Part shown: positions 1 to 8,424 of the stretch, piece after piece
How positions within the stretch are numbered: position 1 is the first letter of the stretch
How the letters are laid out: each line of letters starts with the position of its first letter
Origin: an uncultured Gemmatimonadota bacterium
Lineage (GTDB): Bacteria; Gemmatimonadota; Gemmatimonadetes; Gemmatimonadales; Gemmatimonadaceae
Direction of reading: 5' to 3'
Assembly (NCBI GenBank): GCA_902826615.1
Contig: CADEFN010000007.1
Coordinates: 291,830-355,829, forward strand
DNA: 64,000 nucleotides
The notes under the pieces: model-generated
What the model saw: only the letters and a program-made list of their open reading frames with translations
Told to the model about the DNA's origin: nothing
The model's database searches: none
Position numbers and translations under genes: made by a program

Positions 1-936
1 GTCCAGGCCGCTGCGTCCTGCCGCACTCACGGCAAAGGCGCCGAAAGCTCCCGGCGATTCGATGGGGGGCACGTAGTCCTCACCAAGCAAGTCCATCTTG
101 GTGAACACGACGCAATGCGGCTTGGCCGCCAGTTCTTCCGAATAGGAGTGGATTTCCTTTCGCAGGCCATCGTACTCCGTCTGCCAATCTTCGGCGTCGA
201 TCGGAATGAGGAACGCGAGAATCCGCGTGCGCTCGATGTGACGAAGGAACTGGAGCCCGAGGCCTTTTCCGGCGTGCGCTCCCTCGATGATCCCGGGAAT
301 ATCCGCGACCACAAAGGTGCGATGATCACTGAGCGGCACCACACCCAGGTTGGGCGACAGCGTGGTGAAGGGGTAGTCGGCAATTTTCGGCCGCGCCGCC
401 GAGATGACGGAAAGCAGCGTGGACTTGCCCGCGTTAGGCTGGCCGACCAGTCCCACGTCGGCAATCAGCTTGAGCTCCATCTCCAGCGACCGCTGCTCCC
501 CTTCCTCACCCGGCTGCCACTCGCGTGGTGACTGGTGCGTGGAGGTCGCAAAGAAGGCGTTCCCCTTTCCGCCCCGCCCTCCTTTGGCCACGATCAGTTC
601 GTGATCGTGATTCAGCACTTCGCCGATCAGCTCACCGGTGTCGAGGTTCCGGATGACGGTACCGGGGGGCACCGGCATGACCACGTCGTTGCCCGACTTG
701 CCGGTGCGATTCGATCCTTCGCCATGACCTCCTCGCTCGGCGGTCCATGCATCGCGATAGGTGTAGTCGAGCAGCGTGGCCAGATTGCGATCGCCACGCA
801 CGATCACATCACCACCACGCCCGCCGTCACCGCCGTCGGGGCCACCCATGGGAACAAACTTCTCTCTGCGGAAGGAGGTCTGGCCCGAACCACCGGTGCC
901 GGCCTGCACACGCACAACTACTCGGTCAACGAACAT
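1..936 (-). CDS. obg: GTPase Obg/CgtA (3' end outside window)
   Basis: Ribosome-associated GTPase that takes part in 50S maturation and stress control. The first 312 codons are present and the C-terminus lies beyond base 1. The N-terminal glycine-rich Obg fold (about residues 1-155) contains GGDGGRGGD and GGRGGKGNAFF. The G domain follows: P-loop GQPNAGKST near residue 165, DIPG near 212, TKMD near 279, and the SA of G5 at the very end. The ATG at 936 was chosen because MFVDRV is the usual Obg start; it overlaps the end of the upstream gene by 11 nt. The P-loop Pro-Asn-Ala codons fall on one of the CCTAACG words discussed in the findings. Confidence 0.96.
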   Translation of the reverse strand, partial: MFVDRVVVRVQAGTGGSGQTSFRREKFVPMGGPDGGDGGRGGDVIVRGDRNLATLLDYTYRDAWTAERGGHGEGSNRTGKSGNDVVMPVPPGTVIRNLDTGELIGEVLNHDHELIVAKGGRGGKGNAFFATSTHQSPREWQPGEEGEQRSLEMELKLIADVGLVGQPNAGKSTLLSVISAARPKIADYPFTTLSPNLGVVPLSDHRTFVVADIPGIIEGAHAGKGLGLQFLRHIERTRILAFLIPIDAEDWQTEYDGLRKEIHSYSEELAAKPHCVVFTKMDLLGEDYVPPIESPGAFGAFAVSAAGRSGLD

Positions 937-1576
937 CGGCGCCGGCCACCCGGCCCAGAAGATGGTGATAACGACTCAGGTCTTCGGCGTCGACACAGTC
1001 TGCAAGGAAATTCAGTACATCCCTGAGTTCTGCGACGCTTGCCCCACAGTGTAGCGCTCCATGCAGGTGCGAGTGCAGCTGGCGATCCTGGCGAGCGGCA
1101 GCACAAGCAGCCACTACGCATAACTCGCGCAGGTGCAGCGACAACGCTGGCCGCGACAACACTTTGCCATACCCCTCGATGATCATCCAGGCGTCGAGCG
1201 CTGGATGCAGCTCACGAATGTTGCGACGCAGCGGTTCGTAAAAACGCCCGTACACAGTGGCACAGGTCTCATGCCCACGCGCCGCCCACTCGTCGTGCCA
1301 GGTGAAGTCTGCACCCTCGTCGTCCGTCGGCGCTGCTCTCCCCGACACCTTGCGCCATTCGCGCATGGCGTTGAGTGCACGCGGAAAACCGGCAAACAGG
1401 TACGACTGCAGAATCACCTCTTCCACCCACTCCGGTTTGACACCAGTGAACGCCTCGGCCATCGCGGCGCGAAGTCCCTCTTCGCCCGAGCCGGCAATGC
1501 GAGCCGCGAGGCGCACAAGAGTGCGCACCTCGGCTGACAACAGCGTAACTCCAGATGACTCCGGCACCATCATCAT
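926..1576 (-). CDS. Carboxymuconolactone decarboxylase/AhpD-like protein
   Basis: A 216-residue all-helical protein with two copies of the CMD/AhpD-type helical pattern. The first, about residues 30-75, has EWVEEVILQSYLFAGFPRAL; the second, about residues 145-205, has a segment with LHGALHCGASVAELRDVLN. Family members include AhpD-like peroxidase partners and gamma-carboxymuconolactone decarboxylases. I see no AhpD CXXC pair, so a redox role is not supported, and the substrate is unknown. It overlaps the obg start by 11 nt, so the two are probably co-translated. It begins with three successive Met codons, so the exact start is uncertain by two codons. Confidence 0.75.
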   Translation of the reverse strand: MMMVPESSGVTLLSAEVRTLVRLAARIAGSGEEGLRAAMAEAFTGVKPEWVEEVILQSYLFAGFPRALNAMREWRKVSGRAAPTDDEGADFTWHDEWAARGHETCATVYGRFYEPLRRNIRELHPALDAWMIIEGYGKVLSRPALSLHLRELCVVAACAAARQDRQLHSHLHGALHCGASVAELRDVLNFLADCVDAEDLSRYHHLLGRVAGADVR

Positions 1577-1600
1577 TTCCTTGCGTATGGGAGCATTTCT

Positions 1601-2677
1601 TCAGTTTGCGGCATCGACCGACCGCACTTCTCCCACCACTTCGCCGCGGGTGTTCTTCACCCGAGTGCGGGCAAAGTCCTGAAGTCGCGCTGGCAGCACC
1701 TCTGGGAGCGCGCCGACCAGCTGAAGCGCACGCAACACCGCCGGGTACTGCGCCCGGCTCGCGCCATCCTCCACCTTCACCACTACGCCGAGACCGCGAT
1801 CCAGCACCGCCACGGAGTGCACCCCTTCCGCGCCGACCTTGGGGATCACGTTGCCTGCCGTTTCCTCGACCACGATGGAGTCGAACCGGTCTGTGCCGCC
1901 AAAGAGGAGCGGCCGCGTGCGAATCGCGCGCGCAATTCGCGAGGGAATTTCATCGCCGCGCCGGGCGTTGGCGCCTAACGTTGCCCAGGCACGGGCCATG
2001 TTGGCGAGCGGAAGACCGAACACCACGACACCGCACCCATCAACGCCCTTCTCGATTTTGTCGGCCGGAACGCCAGTCCATCGCGAGACCGAATCAAGGG
2101 CCGACTGCTGGACCGGATGCCCGTCGCGTTCGTACCCGTGGGTGGGCCAGCCAGAGAGATGCGCCCGGCCGAGCATGGCGGCGTGTTTCCCGGAGCAGTT
2201 GTTGTGGAGACGGCCCGCGGGCAGCCCGGATTCCCGGACCAGGCGTGCGCCCCGTCGCGACAGCGGCTCATGAGGACCGCAAGCCAGGTCACCCTCCTCG
2301 AGACCGATGGCCCGAAGCATCCGCTCGGCGACCAAGACGTGCTCCGGCTCTCCGCCGTGGGAGGCACAGGCAAGAGCCAGCTCGTCATCGCCCCAAACCA
2401 GTTCGTCAAAGCCCCCGTTTTCGAGAAAGGGCATGACCTGGAACGGTTTGGCACACGAGCGCCAAGGCGAATGCAGAAAGGGGTCACGCGCCACCCCAAC
2501 CAGCCCCGTACTCACCTCCCAAATGGCGGCATGCACTCTGTGCCGGGATTCGATCAGGGAGCCACGACTGACGACCACGTCGAGCTGATAGGTCTGCATG
2601 CTGGGCAATGAGGGACGGAACGACTCGCGGAAGATAACCGGGGCTGGCGAAGCCAAGGGCATCCTTGCGTTGACCAC
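1601..2677 (-). CDS. L-asparaginase II family protein (thermolabile, AnsA-like)
   Basis: Predicted to hydrolyse asparagine to aspartate and ammonia. It belongs to the rhizobial asparaginase II family, unrelated in sequence to the type I enzyme encoded 10 kb away at 11641-12615. Family signatures are present in order: SRGSLIES, CAKPFQ, CASHGGEPEH, HNNCSGKHAAML and DGCGV. The longest frame starts with GTG at 2677. Homology begins only at MQTYQLDVVVSRGS (ATG at 2599), and starting there would leave 108 bp of shared divergent space before the heptose kinase, so 2599 is a credible alternative. Neither start has a strong ribosome-binding site. No signal peptide is seen, so it is likely cytoplasmic. 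Confidence 0.88.
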   Translation of the reverse strand: MVNARMPLASPAPVIFRESFRPSLPSMQTYQLDVVVSRGSLIESRHRVHAAIWEVSTGLVGVARDPFLHSPWRSCAKPFQVMPFLENGGFDELVWGDDELALACASHGGEPEHVLVAERMLRAIGLEEGDLACGPHEPLSRRGARLVRESGLPAGRLHNNCSGKHAAMLGRAHLSGWPTHGYERDGHPVQQSALDSVSRWTGVPADKIEKGVDGCGVVVFGLPLANMARAWATLGANARRGDEIPSRIARAIRTRPLLFGGTDRFDSIVVEETAGNVIPKVGAEGVHSVAVLDRGLGVVVKVEDGASRAQYPAVLRALQLVGALPEVLPARLQDFARTRVKNTRGEVVGEVRSVDAAN

Positions 2678-2699
2678 CTGACAAGGCGGCGTCTACCTT
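2670..2699 (+). promoter_or_regulatory. Sigma70-like promoter of the heptose kinase gene
   Basis: TTGACC (2670-2675) and TACCTT (2694-2699) are separated by 18 nt, a good match to a -35/-10 pair. The -10 box ends only 8 nt before the ATG at 2708 and there is no Shine-Dalgarno sequence, so transcription would begin at or within a few bases of the start codon (leaderless or nearly so). Confidence 0.55.
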
Positions 2700-2707
2700 G
2701 CACGACC

Positions 2708-3697
2708 ATGACCTCCTCCCGTTCCCTCAGCCGCGACCGCCTTCTTGCCCTTTGCGAGGGCATGCGCGGACGACGCGTGGCCATCGTTGGCGACGCCATG
2801 CTCGACGTCTACCTGAGGGGAGACGTCGAACGCATTTCCCCAGAGGCCCCTGTTCCGGTTGTCCGGGTGCGGGAGCGCAAATACGCCCTCGGTGGCGCGG
2901 CAAACGTCGCCCAGAATGTGACGGCGTCCGGAGCCCAGGCCACGCTGATCGCGGTCGTGGGACGCGATGCCTCGGGTCAGCGTCTGCGCGAGATGCTGCG
3001 GGCCATGAACTCCCCGGACCACTCCATCCTGGATATCGACCGGCCGACCACCACAAAGACCCGGCTGGTGGCGCGATCACAGCAGGTCGTGCGCTTCGAC
3101 GAAGAAGACGACGCCGACCTCGCCGCGGCCGACATTGAACGGCTGAGTGCGGCCATCGAACGCGCCGTGAACGTGAGTGACGCCCTGGTGCTCGAAGACT
3201 ACAACAAGGGTGTGTTGCTGGTGCCGGTCATCGAACGCGCCATTGCCGCCGCGCGGCGCCGCAACCTGCCCGTGGTGGTGGATCCCAAGTTCCGCAACTT
3301 CTTTGCGTATCGCGGTGCCACCATCTTCAAGCCGAACCGACGCGAACTCGAATCGGCGTTAGGCGCAGCGGTCCATCTCGAAGAACCCGGCACCCTGCCG
3401 GCCACGCTGCAACGTCTGGGCGCCGACCATCTGCTTCTGACGCTCGGTGAGCGGGGCATGGCGCTGGTGTCCTCCGACGGAGACGTCCACCAGATCTCGA
3501 GCACCGCGCGCGAGGTCTACGACGTGGTCGGGGCCGGCGACACCGTCACCGCCTACCTCGCGACGGCCCTGGCGGCTGGCGCGACCGCTCGCGAAGCCAG
3601 TGAGCTGGCCAACTATGCGGCGGGCGTGGAGGTGGGCAAGCTGGGGGCTGCGACGGTCACGCCCGAGGAGGTCCTGGACGCCTTCGACGGTTCCTGA
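2708..3697 (+). CDS. rfaE1: D-glycero-beta-D-manno-heptose-7-phosphate kinase (RfaE1/HldE kinase domain)
   Basis: PfkB-family sugar kinase of 329 residues that phosphorylates heptose 7-phosphate at C1 in nucleotide-activated heptose synthesis for LPS. Visible motifs: VGDAMLDVYLRG near residue 27, GGAANVAQNV near 63, VVDPKFRNFFAYRGATIFKPN around 190-210, and the catalytic PfkB signature DVVGAGDTV near 275. It is single-domain: the nucleotidyltransferase half found in E. coli HldE is absent, so the adenylyl- or guanylyltransferase must be encoded elsewhere. GmhA, the preceding pathway enzyme, is in the window at 13358-13957. This is one of only three protein genes on the plus strand. Confidence 0.93.
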   Translation: MTSSRSLSRDRLLALCEGMRGRRVAIVGDAMLDVYLRGDVERISPEAPVPVVRVRERKYALGGAANVAQNVTASGAQATLIAVVGRDASGQRLREMLRAMNSPDHSILDIDRPTTTKTRLVARSQQVVRFDEEDDADLAAADIERLSAAIERAVNVSDALVLEDYNKGVLLVPVIERAIAAARRRNLPVVVDPKFRNFFAYRGATIFKPNRRELESALGAAVHLEEPGTLPATLQRLGADHLLLTLGERGMALVSSDGDVHQISSTAREVYDVVGAGDTVTAYLATALAAGATAREASELANYAAGVEVGKLGAATVTPEEVLDAFDGS

Positions 3698-3727
3698 TAA
3701 CCACGCGTATGGCTAATTTGTGGTCGC

Positions 3728-3801
3728 GGGCCCTTAGCTCAGCCGGTTAGAGCAGCGGACTCATAATCCGTCGGTCCTGGGTTCGAGTCCCAGAGGGCCC
3801 A
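3728..3801 (+). tRNA. ileX: tRNA-Ile2 (CAU anticodon, lysidine type)
   Basis: A 74-nt cloverleaf: acceptor arm GGGCCCT/AGGGCCC, D arm GCTC...GAGC, anticodon loop CTCATAA with anticodon CAT, TPsiC arm with GGTTCGAGTCC, discriminator A. The sequence around the anticodon matches isoleucine-2 tRNAs (C34 becomes lysidine and reads AUA) rather than initiator or elongator Met. No 3' CCA is encoded, so the CCA-adding enzyme at 10337 is required. Confidence 0.93.
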
Positions 3802-3811
3802 TTCGAAGGAC

Positions 3812-3931
3812 TCAGCGAAACAAGGCCAGCGAGTTGCGCACCACCCGCAACACCCCCCAGGCGGCCGGGACCCCAACGACGAGCCAGCTGAGGATGAGCG
3901 CCACTCGTTGCGTCCAGTGCGATCTGCTCAT
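3812..3931 (-). CDS. 39-residue membrane protein coupled to the OFA-type MFS transporter
   Basis: A short frame read by eye: begins MSRSHWTQR, then one hydrophobic helix (VALILSWLVVGVPAAWGVL), then basic RVVRNSLALFR and a TGA. Its ATG overlaps the TGA of the preceding MFS gene (ATGA), so it should be translated by coupling. Tiny one-helix proteins next to oxalate/formate-type MFS transporters are known and are sometimes annotated as an MFS transporter small subunit; this one fits in size, topology and position. The function is unproven. It ends 10 nt from the 3' end of tRNA-Ile on the other strand. Confidence 0.72.
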   Translation of the reverse strand: MSRSHWTQRVALILSWLVVGVPAAWGVLRVVRNSLALFR

Positions 3932-5268
3932 CGGTTCCCTGCCACTTCATGCGGGGTGCGGCCAACGAGCCAGTTGCACCAAACTCCAACCACCAACAGC
4001 GACGCCATCAGGTACATGGTGAACGAGTACGCGTCGGCGCGTGGCACACCCCGTCCGATCTGGTACTCCCGCAGGTAGTTCACCAGCACCGGGCCAGCCA
4101 CGCCGGCGAGTGACCATGCCGTGAGCAATCGGCCGTGAATGGCCCCGACCTCCTTGACCCCGAAACGGTCGCGCAGGTAGGCCGGGATGGTTGAAAACCC
4201 TCCTCCGTACATGCTCATGATCAGGGCATAAAAGGCCACAAACAACACCACATTGCCAGCGCGCCCGGTGGATGGTACGGCCGCGTACAGGACCGCACCA
4301 CACGCCAGGTAGACCATGTACGTCCGATAGCGACCGATCACGTCCGACAGCGACGACCAGACAAAACGTCCCGCCATGTTCGTGAGGCTCAGCAAGCCGA
4401 CAAATCCAGCGGCGGCCGCAGCATCGATGCGCCCGGGAAACATTTCCTGGATCATGGGGGACGCCTGCCCTAACACACCGATGCCTGCCGTCACATTCAG
4501 GCACAGGATGATCCAGAGGAGCCAGAAACTGCGGGTCGTCACGGCCTCGCGGGCGGTGAGGTCGAGTGTCGTCCGCGCCCCGGGACGACTGGCCGGCACC
4601 CCGTGAGGTGGTTGCCACCCCGGCGCCGGCAGACGCACGGTGAGTACGCCGAACATCATGAAGACGAAGTACATGGCGCCCATGGCCAGCATGGCCTCGG
4701 CCACACCATGCGTGGGGGAGGTCTTGAAGGCGCCCATGAGGGAGACGGCCAGCGGCGACCCGATCATGGCCCCTCCTCCAAAGCCCATGATGGCGAGCCC
4801 CGTCGCCATTCCCGGCCGGTCGGGGAACCACTTGATGAGCGTCGAAACGGGGGAGATGTAGCCGAGTCCCAGCCCGATCCCTCCCACCACGCCATATCCC
4901 AGGTACAGGAGCCAGATCTGGTGGGTGCGAACGCCGACAGCCGAGATGACAAAACCCGAGGCAAAGCAGCAGGCCGAGGCGAGCATCGCCTTGCGCGGGC
5001 CGGCCCGTTCCAGCCAGCGACCGAAGGTGAACGCCGACAAACCGAGAAAAACTATCGCCACCGAAAAAATCCAGCCGATCGTCGACAACTTCCAGTCGCC
5101 GGGGCCCGGGGCTGCCCCACCAATCAGCGACGCCAGCGGGAGGTTGAACACGCTGAACGCGTATGCCTGCCCGATCGCCAGGTGGATGGCCAGAGCGGCT
5201 GGTGGCACCCGCCAGCGGCTGTATTCGGGGGGAGCAAAGCTGCGTTCGCGGTCGAGGAATCCCGGCAT
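3928..5268 (-). CDS. OFA-family MFS transporter (oxalate/formate antiporter-like)
   Basis: Inner-membrane carrier of 446 residues with about twelve hydrophobic helices. The N-terminal half has AIGQAYAFSVFNLPLASLIG in the first helix, YGVVGGIGLGLGYISPVSTLIKWFPDRPGMATG in helices 4-5 and a GFGGGAM loop, all characteristic of the oxalate:formate antiporter family. The second half carries GRFVWSSLSDVIGRYRTY, the MFS loop 8-9 motif. The actual substrate (a mono- or dicarboxylate) cannot be read from sequence. The ATG at 5268 (MPGFLDRERSF) was preferred over an upstream start at 5343 because the extra 25 residues look non-coding. The following 39-aa gene overlaps the stop codon. Confidence 0.88.
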   Translation of the reverse strand: MPGFLDRERSFAPPEYSRWRVPPAALAIHLAIGQAYAFSVFNLPLASLIGGAAPGPGDWKLSTIGWIFSVAIVFLGLSAFTFGRWLERAGPRKAMLASACCFASGFVISAVGVRTHQIWLLYLGYGVVGGIGLGLGYISPVSTLIKWFPDRPGMATGLAIMGFGGGAMIGSPLAVSLMGAFKTSPTHGVAEAMLAMGAMYFVFMMFGVLTVRLPAPGWQPPHGVPASRPGARTTLDLTAREAVTTRSFWLLWIILCLNVTAGIGVLGQASPMIQEMFPGRIDAAAAAGFVGLLSLTNMAGRFVWSSLSDVIGRYRTYMVYLACGAVLYAAVPSTGRAGNVVLFVAFYALIMSMYGGGFSTIPAYLRDRFGVKEVGAIHGRLLTAWSLAGVAGPVLVNYLREYQIGRGVPRADAYSFTMYLMASLLVVGVWCNWLVGRTPHEVAGNR

Positions 5269-5413
5269 GAGGGGGTGGAGTGATTTCGGGGCCAGTGAGC
5301 GGCAGGACGTTCGGTGCCGGCAAGGGCTCGCGGAAGGGCCCACGAGCGGGCTTCCACCCTCTCAGGGGACCCGTTAACCTTCCCTTCCCTCGCGCCGGTC
5401 CGGGCGGGCAAGC

Positions 5414-5487
5414 GGTCGCGTAGCTCAGCTGGTTAGAGCGCTGGTTTCACATACCAGAGGTCCGGGGTTCGAGTCCCTGCGCGACCA
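5414..5487 (+). tRNA. valV: tRNA-Val (CAC anticodon)
   Basis: A 74-nt cloverleaf: acceptor GGTCGCG/CGCGACC, D arm GCTC...GAGC, anticodon stem CTGGT/ACCAG around loop TTCACAT (anticodon CAC), TPsiC arm CGGGG-TTCGAGT-CCCTG, discriminator A. CCA is not encoded. A terminator hairpin begins 11 nt downstream, so this is probably a single-gene transcript. Confidence 0.95.
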
Positions 5488-5498
5488 CTCCAGTACAA

Positions 5499-5526
5499 AA
5501 AAGGGAGCCCCTCGGGGCTCCCTTTT
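5499..5526. terminator. Bidirectional intrinsic terminator between tRNA-Val and gmd
   Basis: Perfect inverted repeat: AAAAGGGAGCCCC pairs with GGGGCTCCCTTTT around a 2-nt centre. It has T4 on the plus side and an A6 run on the other, so it can terminate both the tRNA (+) and gmd (-), whose stop is at 5536. Confidence 0.9.
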
Positions 5527-5535
5527 GCGTCGGTG

Positions 5536-6525
5536 TCAGCCTCGCCTGGCGATTTCGAGGTCGGCCTCCACCATCATCTGCACCAGCTGGGGGAACGACA
5601 CCTTTGGCGCCCAGCCGAGCTTGGTCCTGACCTTGGTGGGGTCACCGAGGAGGTGGTCCACCTCCGAAGGGCGTGTGTAGCGTTCGTCGAAGGTGACGTG
5701 TTTCCGCCAGTCGAGTTTGACGTGATCGAAGGCCAGTTCCACAAACTCGCGCACCGAGTGCGACTCCCCCGTGGCGACGACATAGTCATCGGGCTGGTCA
5801 GCCTGGAGCATGCGCCACATGGCGTCGACATAGTCGCCCGCGAAGCCCCAGTCACGCCGGGCATCGAGGTTGCCTAACGCGAGCTGCTGCTGCTTGCCGG
5901 CGGCAATGCGGCCAACGGCCAGGGTGATCTTCCGCGTGACAAACGACTCGCCGCGACGCGGAGACTCGTGATTGAACAGGAGACCATTCGCCACGAACAT
6001 CCCATAGGCCTCCCGGTGATTCACCGCGTGCCAGTGGGCCGCCAGCTTGCTCACCGCGTACGGACTGCGCGGATGAAAGAGGGTGGCTTCACTCTGCGGC
6101 GGGTTCGCCGCGCCAAACATTTCGGACGACCCGGCCTGATAAAACCGTACCTGCCGACCCCCTCGCTGAATGTGCTCGCGCACGGCCTCGAGGAGCCGCA
6201 AGGTGCCGGTGGCCACGATGTCGGCGGTGTACTCGGGCTGGTCGAATGACACGCGGACATGCGACTGCGCGGCCAGGTTGTAGACCTCGTCAGGCGCCAC
6301 AGTCTCCATCACCCGCCGGAGCGAACTGCCATCGGCCATGTCGCCATAGTGGAGCACAAAGCGGTCATGGAGCGCAGGATCGAGGGCCAGATGATCGATG
6401 CGGTCGCGGTTGAACGTCGATGCCCGGCGCACAATGCCGTGCACCTCATACCCTTTGGACAACAGCAGCTCCGACAGGTACGAGCCATCCTGGCCCGTCA
6501 CGCCGGTAATGAGTGCGCGTTTCAT
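5536..6525 (-). CDS. gmd: GDP-mannose 4,6-dehydratase
   Basis: Extended SDR enzyme of 329 residues converting GDP-mannose to GDP-4-keto-6-deoxymannose, precursor of GDP-fucose, GDP-rhamnose and similar surface sugars. The N-terminus has the NAD(P)-binding [11 protein letters not shown] (8-18) and the Gmd hallmark [15 protein letters not shown] (29-43); [12 protein letters not shown] follows near 83-94; the catalytic pair is Y156 and K160 in SPYAVSK. Partners that use the product (WcaG, Rmd, PerA) are not in the window. No ribosome-binding site precedes the ATG, but TACTTT lies 7 nt upstream (see the separate promoter entry). Confidence 0.95.
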   Translation of the reverse strand: MKRALITGVTGQDGSYLSELLLSKGYEVHGIVRRASTFNRDRIDHLALDPALHDRFVLHYGDMADGSSLRRVMETVAPDEVYNLAAQSHVRVSFDQPEYTADIVATGTLRLLEAVREHIQRGGRQVRFYQAGSSEMFGAANPPQSEATLFHPRSPYAVSKLAAHWHAVNHREAYGMFVANGLLFNHESPRRGESFVTRKITLAVGRIAAGKQQQLALGNLDARRDWGFAGDYVDAMWRMLQADQPDDYVVATGESHSVREFVELAFDHVKLDWRKHVTFDERYTRPSEVDHLLGDPTKVRTKLGWAPKVSFPQLVQMMVEADLEIARRG

Positions 6526-6532
6526 GAGCTAC

Positions 6533-6538
6533 AAAGTA
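6533..6538 (-). promoter_or_regulatory. Candidate -10 box of gmd (leaderless start)
   Basis: TACTTT on the minus strand ends 7 nt before the gmd ATG, in the 23-nt gap after hflX. I see no convincing -35 hexamer, so the evidence is position and the TANNNT pattern only. Confidence 0.3.
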
Positions 6539-6548
6539 ATGGCTCGAC

Positions 6549-7817
6549 TCACGACAGCGGCGATGGGTCCGGCGCCACAATGGTCGCGCCCATACGCGTG
6601 GCCCGCGCCAGGGTTGCGGCATCCATCCGCGCGGTCACATAGGTCGCATCCTCTCCATGCCGCGTGGCGGCTACCTCCGCGGAGCGATGCAGTTCCGCGA
6701 GCAACTTGCCATTGGCGTGGTCGAGGCGCAGTTCCACCAGCGGCGTGTGCCGTCGGCTGCGGTCGAGCAACATGCTCCGGAGCTCCAGCACCCCGCCGTC
6801 TCCCTGCGCCGCCGACACCATGACGTGGTTGGGCAGCAGGTTGCGAAGCCGCGTGCGTAACCCCTCGGCCTCTTCGGGCGAGAGCAGGTCAATCTTGTTG
6901 AAGACGTACACCATCTCCTTCTCATGGGCGCCGAGCTCGGCCAGCACCTCATCCACCACTTCGCGCTGCTCCTCCCAGTAGGGGTGAGACGCATCGATGA
7001 CGTGCAGCAGGACGTCGGCCTCCAGCACCTCCTCGAGGGTCGCGCGGAACGAGGCCACCAGATGGTGAGGCAGCTTCCGGATGAAACCAACCGTGTCGGT
7101 CACCACCATGCGCTGCTGATCGTTGAGCGAAACTTCCCGAGTGAGCGGATCGAGTGTCGCAAAGAGGCGGTCCTCGACAAAGATGTCAGGGGCATGCGAC
7201 AGCGATCGTAACAACGACGACTTGCCGGCGTTGGTGTAGCCAACCAGCGCCGCACGAAAGACCTGCTTTCGCGACTGACGTTGCACGGCGCGCGCCCGCT
7301 GCACATCAGTCAGCCGTTCCTTGAGGACACGGATCCGGTGGCCGATCAGCCGGCGATCGGTTTCCAGCTGCGTTTCACCAGGGCCTCGCATACCGATTCC
7401 ACCCCGTGTCTTCTCGAGGTGTGTCCACATCCGCGTGAGGCGCGGCAGGAGGTATTCGAGCTGGGCAAGTTCCACCTGCATCTTCGCTTCACTGCTCCGC
7501 GCGCGCGTGGCGAAGATATCGAGAATCACCTCGGCGCGATCCATGACACGCTTGCCGATGGCCTCTTCGATGTTCTTCCCCTGCGAGGGAGATAACTCGT
7601 CGTCGAAAATGACCAGCGTTGCATCCAGCTCACGCGCCTTCTCCGAGAGCTCTTCCAGCTTGCCGGAGCCGAGGTACGTGGAGGGGTTCGGTCGGTCGAG
7701 TTGCTGGGTCACGACGCCGACAACCTGCGCACCCGCGGTGTCGGCCAGACGTTCGAGTTCTTCGAGGTGTTCCTCGACATGCAGGCGTGCTGTGGTCCGC
7801 TTGAGCGGGACCCCCAC
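6549..7817 (-). CDS. hflX: Ribosome-associated GTPase HflX
   Basis: GTPase that splits stalled or stressed ribosomes. The HflX N-domain is followed by a coiled-coil linker with the family signature GGIGMRGPGETQLETDRR (about 140-156), then the G domain: GYTNAGKSS (193-201), the DTVGFIRKLPH switch and NKID. The listed start is a GTG. Homology to E. coli HflX continues upstream in frame (VERAILV, aligning with EQAVLV), yet between that GTG and the in-frame TGA near 7895 there is no ATG, GTG or TTG. The true start is therefore probably a rare codon (ATT or CTG), or the protein is a little shorter than usual. Confidence 0.93.
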   Translation of the reverse strand: MGVPLKRTTARLHVEEHLEELERLADTAGAQVVGVVTQQLDRPNPSTYLGSGKLEELSEKARELDATLVIFDDELSPSQGKNIEEAIGKRVMDRAEVILDIFATRARSSEAKMQVELAQLEYLLPRLTRMWTHLEKTRGGIGMRGPGETQLETDRRLIGHRIRVLKERLTDVQRARAVQRQSRKQVFRAALVGYTNAGKSSLLRSLSHAPDIFVEDRLFATLDPLTREVSLNDQQRMVVTDTVGFIRKLPHHLVASFRATLEEVLEADVLLHVIDASHPYWEEQREVVDEVLAELGAHEKEMVYVFNKIDLLSPEEAEGLRTRLRNLLPNHVMVSAAQGDGGVLELRSMLLDRSRRHTPLVELRLDHANGKLLAELHRSAEVAATRHGEDATYVTARMDAATLARATRMGATIVAPDPSPLS

Positions 7818-7880
7818 CAGGATGGCGCGCTCAACTGGCGGCGCCAGGGATATCAGATCGCGAGGAATGGCTGTAACCGA

Positions 7881-7923
7881 AGAAAGTCAGGGCACCACGC
7901 TCCACCCGGAACGTCGTGCCCTG
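7881..7923 (-). terminator. Probable terminator after the LEA-type lipoprotein gene
   Basis: In the minus direction CAGGGCAC pairs with GTGCCCTG, extended by ACG/CGT after one mismatch, and is followed by ACTTTCTT, a short broken U-tract. It lies in the 135-bp gap between the lipoprotein stop and hflX. Confidence 0.5.
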
Positions 7924-7952
7924 AAAAGTAGCTGACGCCGGGGAGTACCGCG

Positions 7953-8423
7953 CTAGCGGACACCCGACAGCGACGAGAACCGGCCACGCTGGTCGTAGGG
8001 CCGCGTGAAGTCACCCAGCGGCGTGCCCACGGTGAGGTCACCACGCACCCGGTACTCCACCGACCCTGTCTGCATCAGCTGGCGCCCTGCAGCCCCGATG
8101 CCGAGATAGGTGAAGTTGAGGGGGAGCCTGATTTCACTCGTTTGGCCCTTGTCCACCTGAAACCGCGTGTTGTAGAGCCCATCGCCCACCTTGACGCTGT
8201 CCACGCTGATCGCGTAGCTGAGACGAGTGCCGTCCAGGCGGAAGCCGTTCGGATTGTAGACGTCCAGCACCACCTCGAGGGAGCCGCCGGTCACGCCGAG
8301 GCCCGTAATGCGCCCTTCCTTGAATGTGACCACGGGCTCCTTGAAGTCGCGCTTGAGCAGCGCACCACATCCCGTGAGCACGATCGCCAGCATACCCAAT
8401 GACCACAGACGAATGTGTCGCAT
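7953..8423 (-). CDS. LEA-type-2/WHy domain lipoprotein
   Basis: A 156-residue lipoprotein: signal peptide MRHIRLWSLGMLAIVLTGC with lipobox LTGC (acylated C19), then one LEA-14/WHy-type beta domain in which the NPNGFRLDGTRLSY segment (N-P-N motif) is diagnostic. Such domains are linked to desiccation tolerance and to periplasmic or outer-membrane packing, but the biochemical role is unknown. The ATG at 8423 lies one base after the rarA stop. A longer frame starting at 8492 would run back into rarA and bury the signal peptide, so it was rejected. Confidence 0.8.
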   Translation of the reverse strand: MRHIRLWSLGMLAIVLTGCGALLKRDFKEPVVTFKEGRITGLGVTGGSLEVVLDVYNPNGFRLDGTRLSYAISVDSVKVGDGLYNTRFQVDKGQTSEIRLPLNFTYLGIGAAGRQLMQTGSVEYRVRGDLTVGTPLGDFTRPYDQRGRFSSLSGVR

Positions 8424-8424
8424 A

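Noticed and set aside
3728..3801. tRNA-Met reading of the CAU anticodon
   Set aside because: The anticodon-arm context matches lysidine-type isoleucine-2 tRNAs and the initiator hallmarks (three G-C pairs, unpaired first base) are absent.
3947..5323. A second 458-codon frame on the same strand as the MFS transporter
   Set aside because: It is rich in Arg, His, Gly and Pro without domain features, a typical shadow frame of a GC-rich membrane protein gene.
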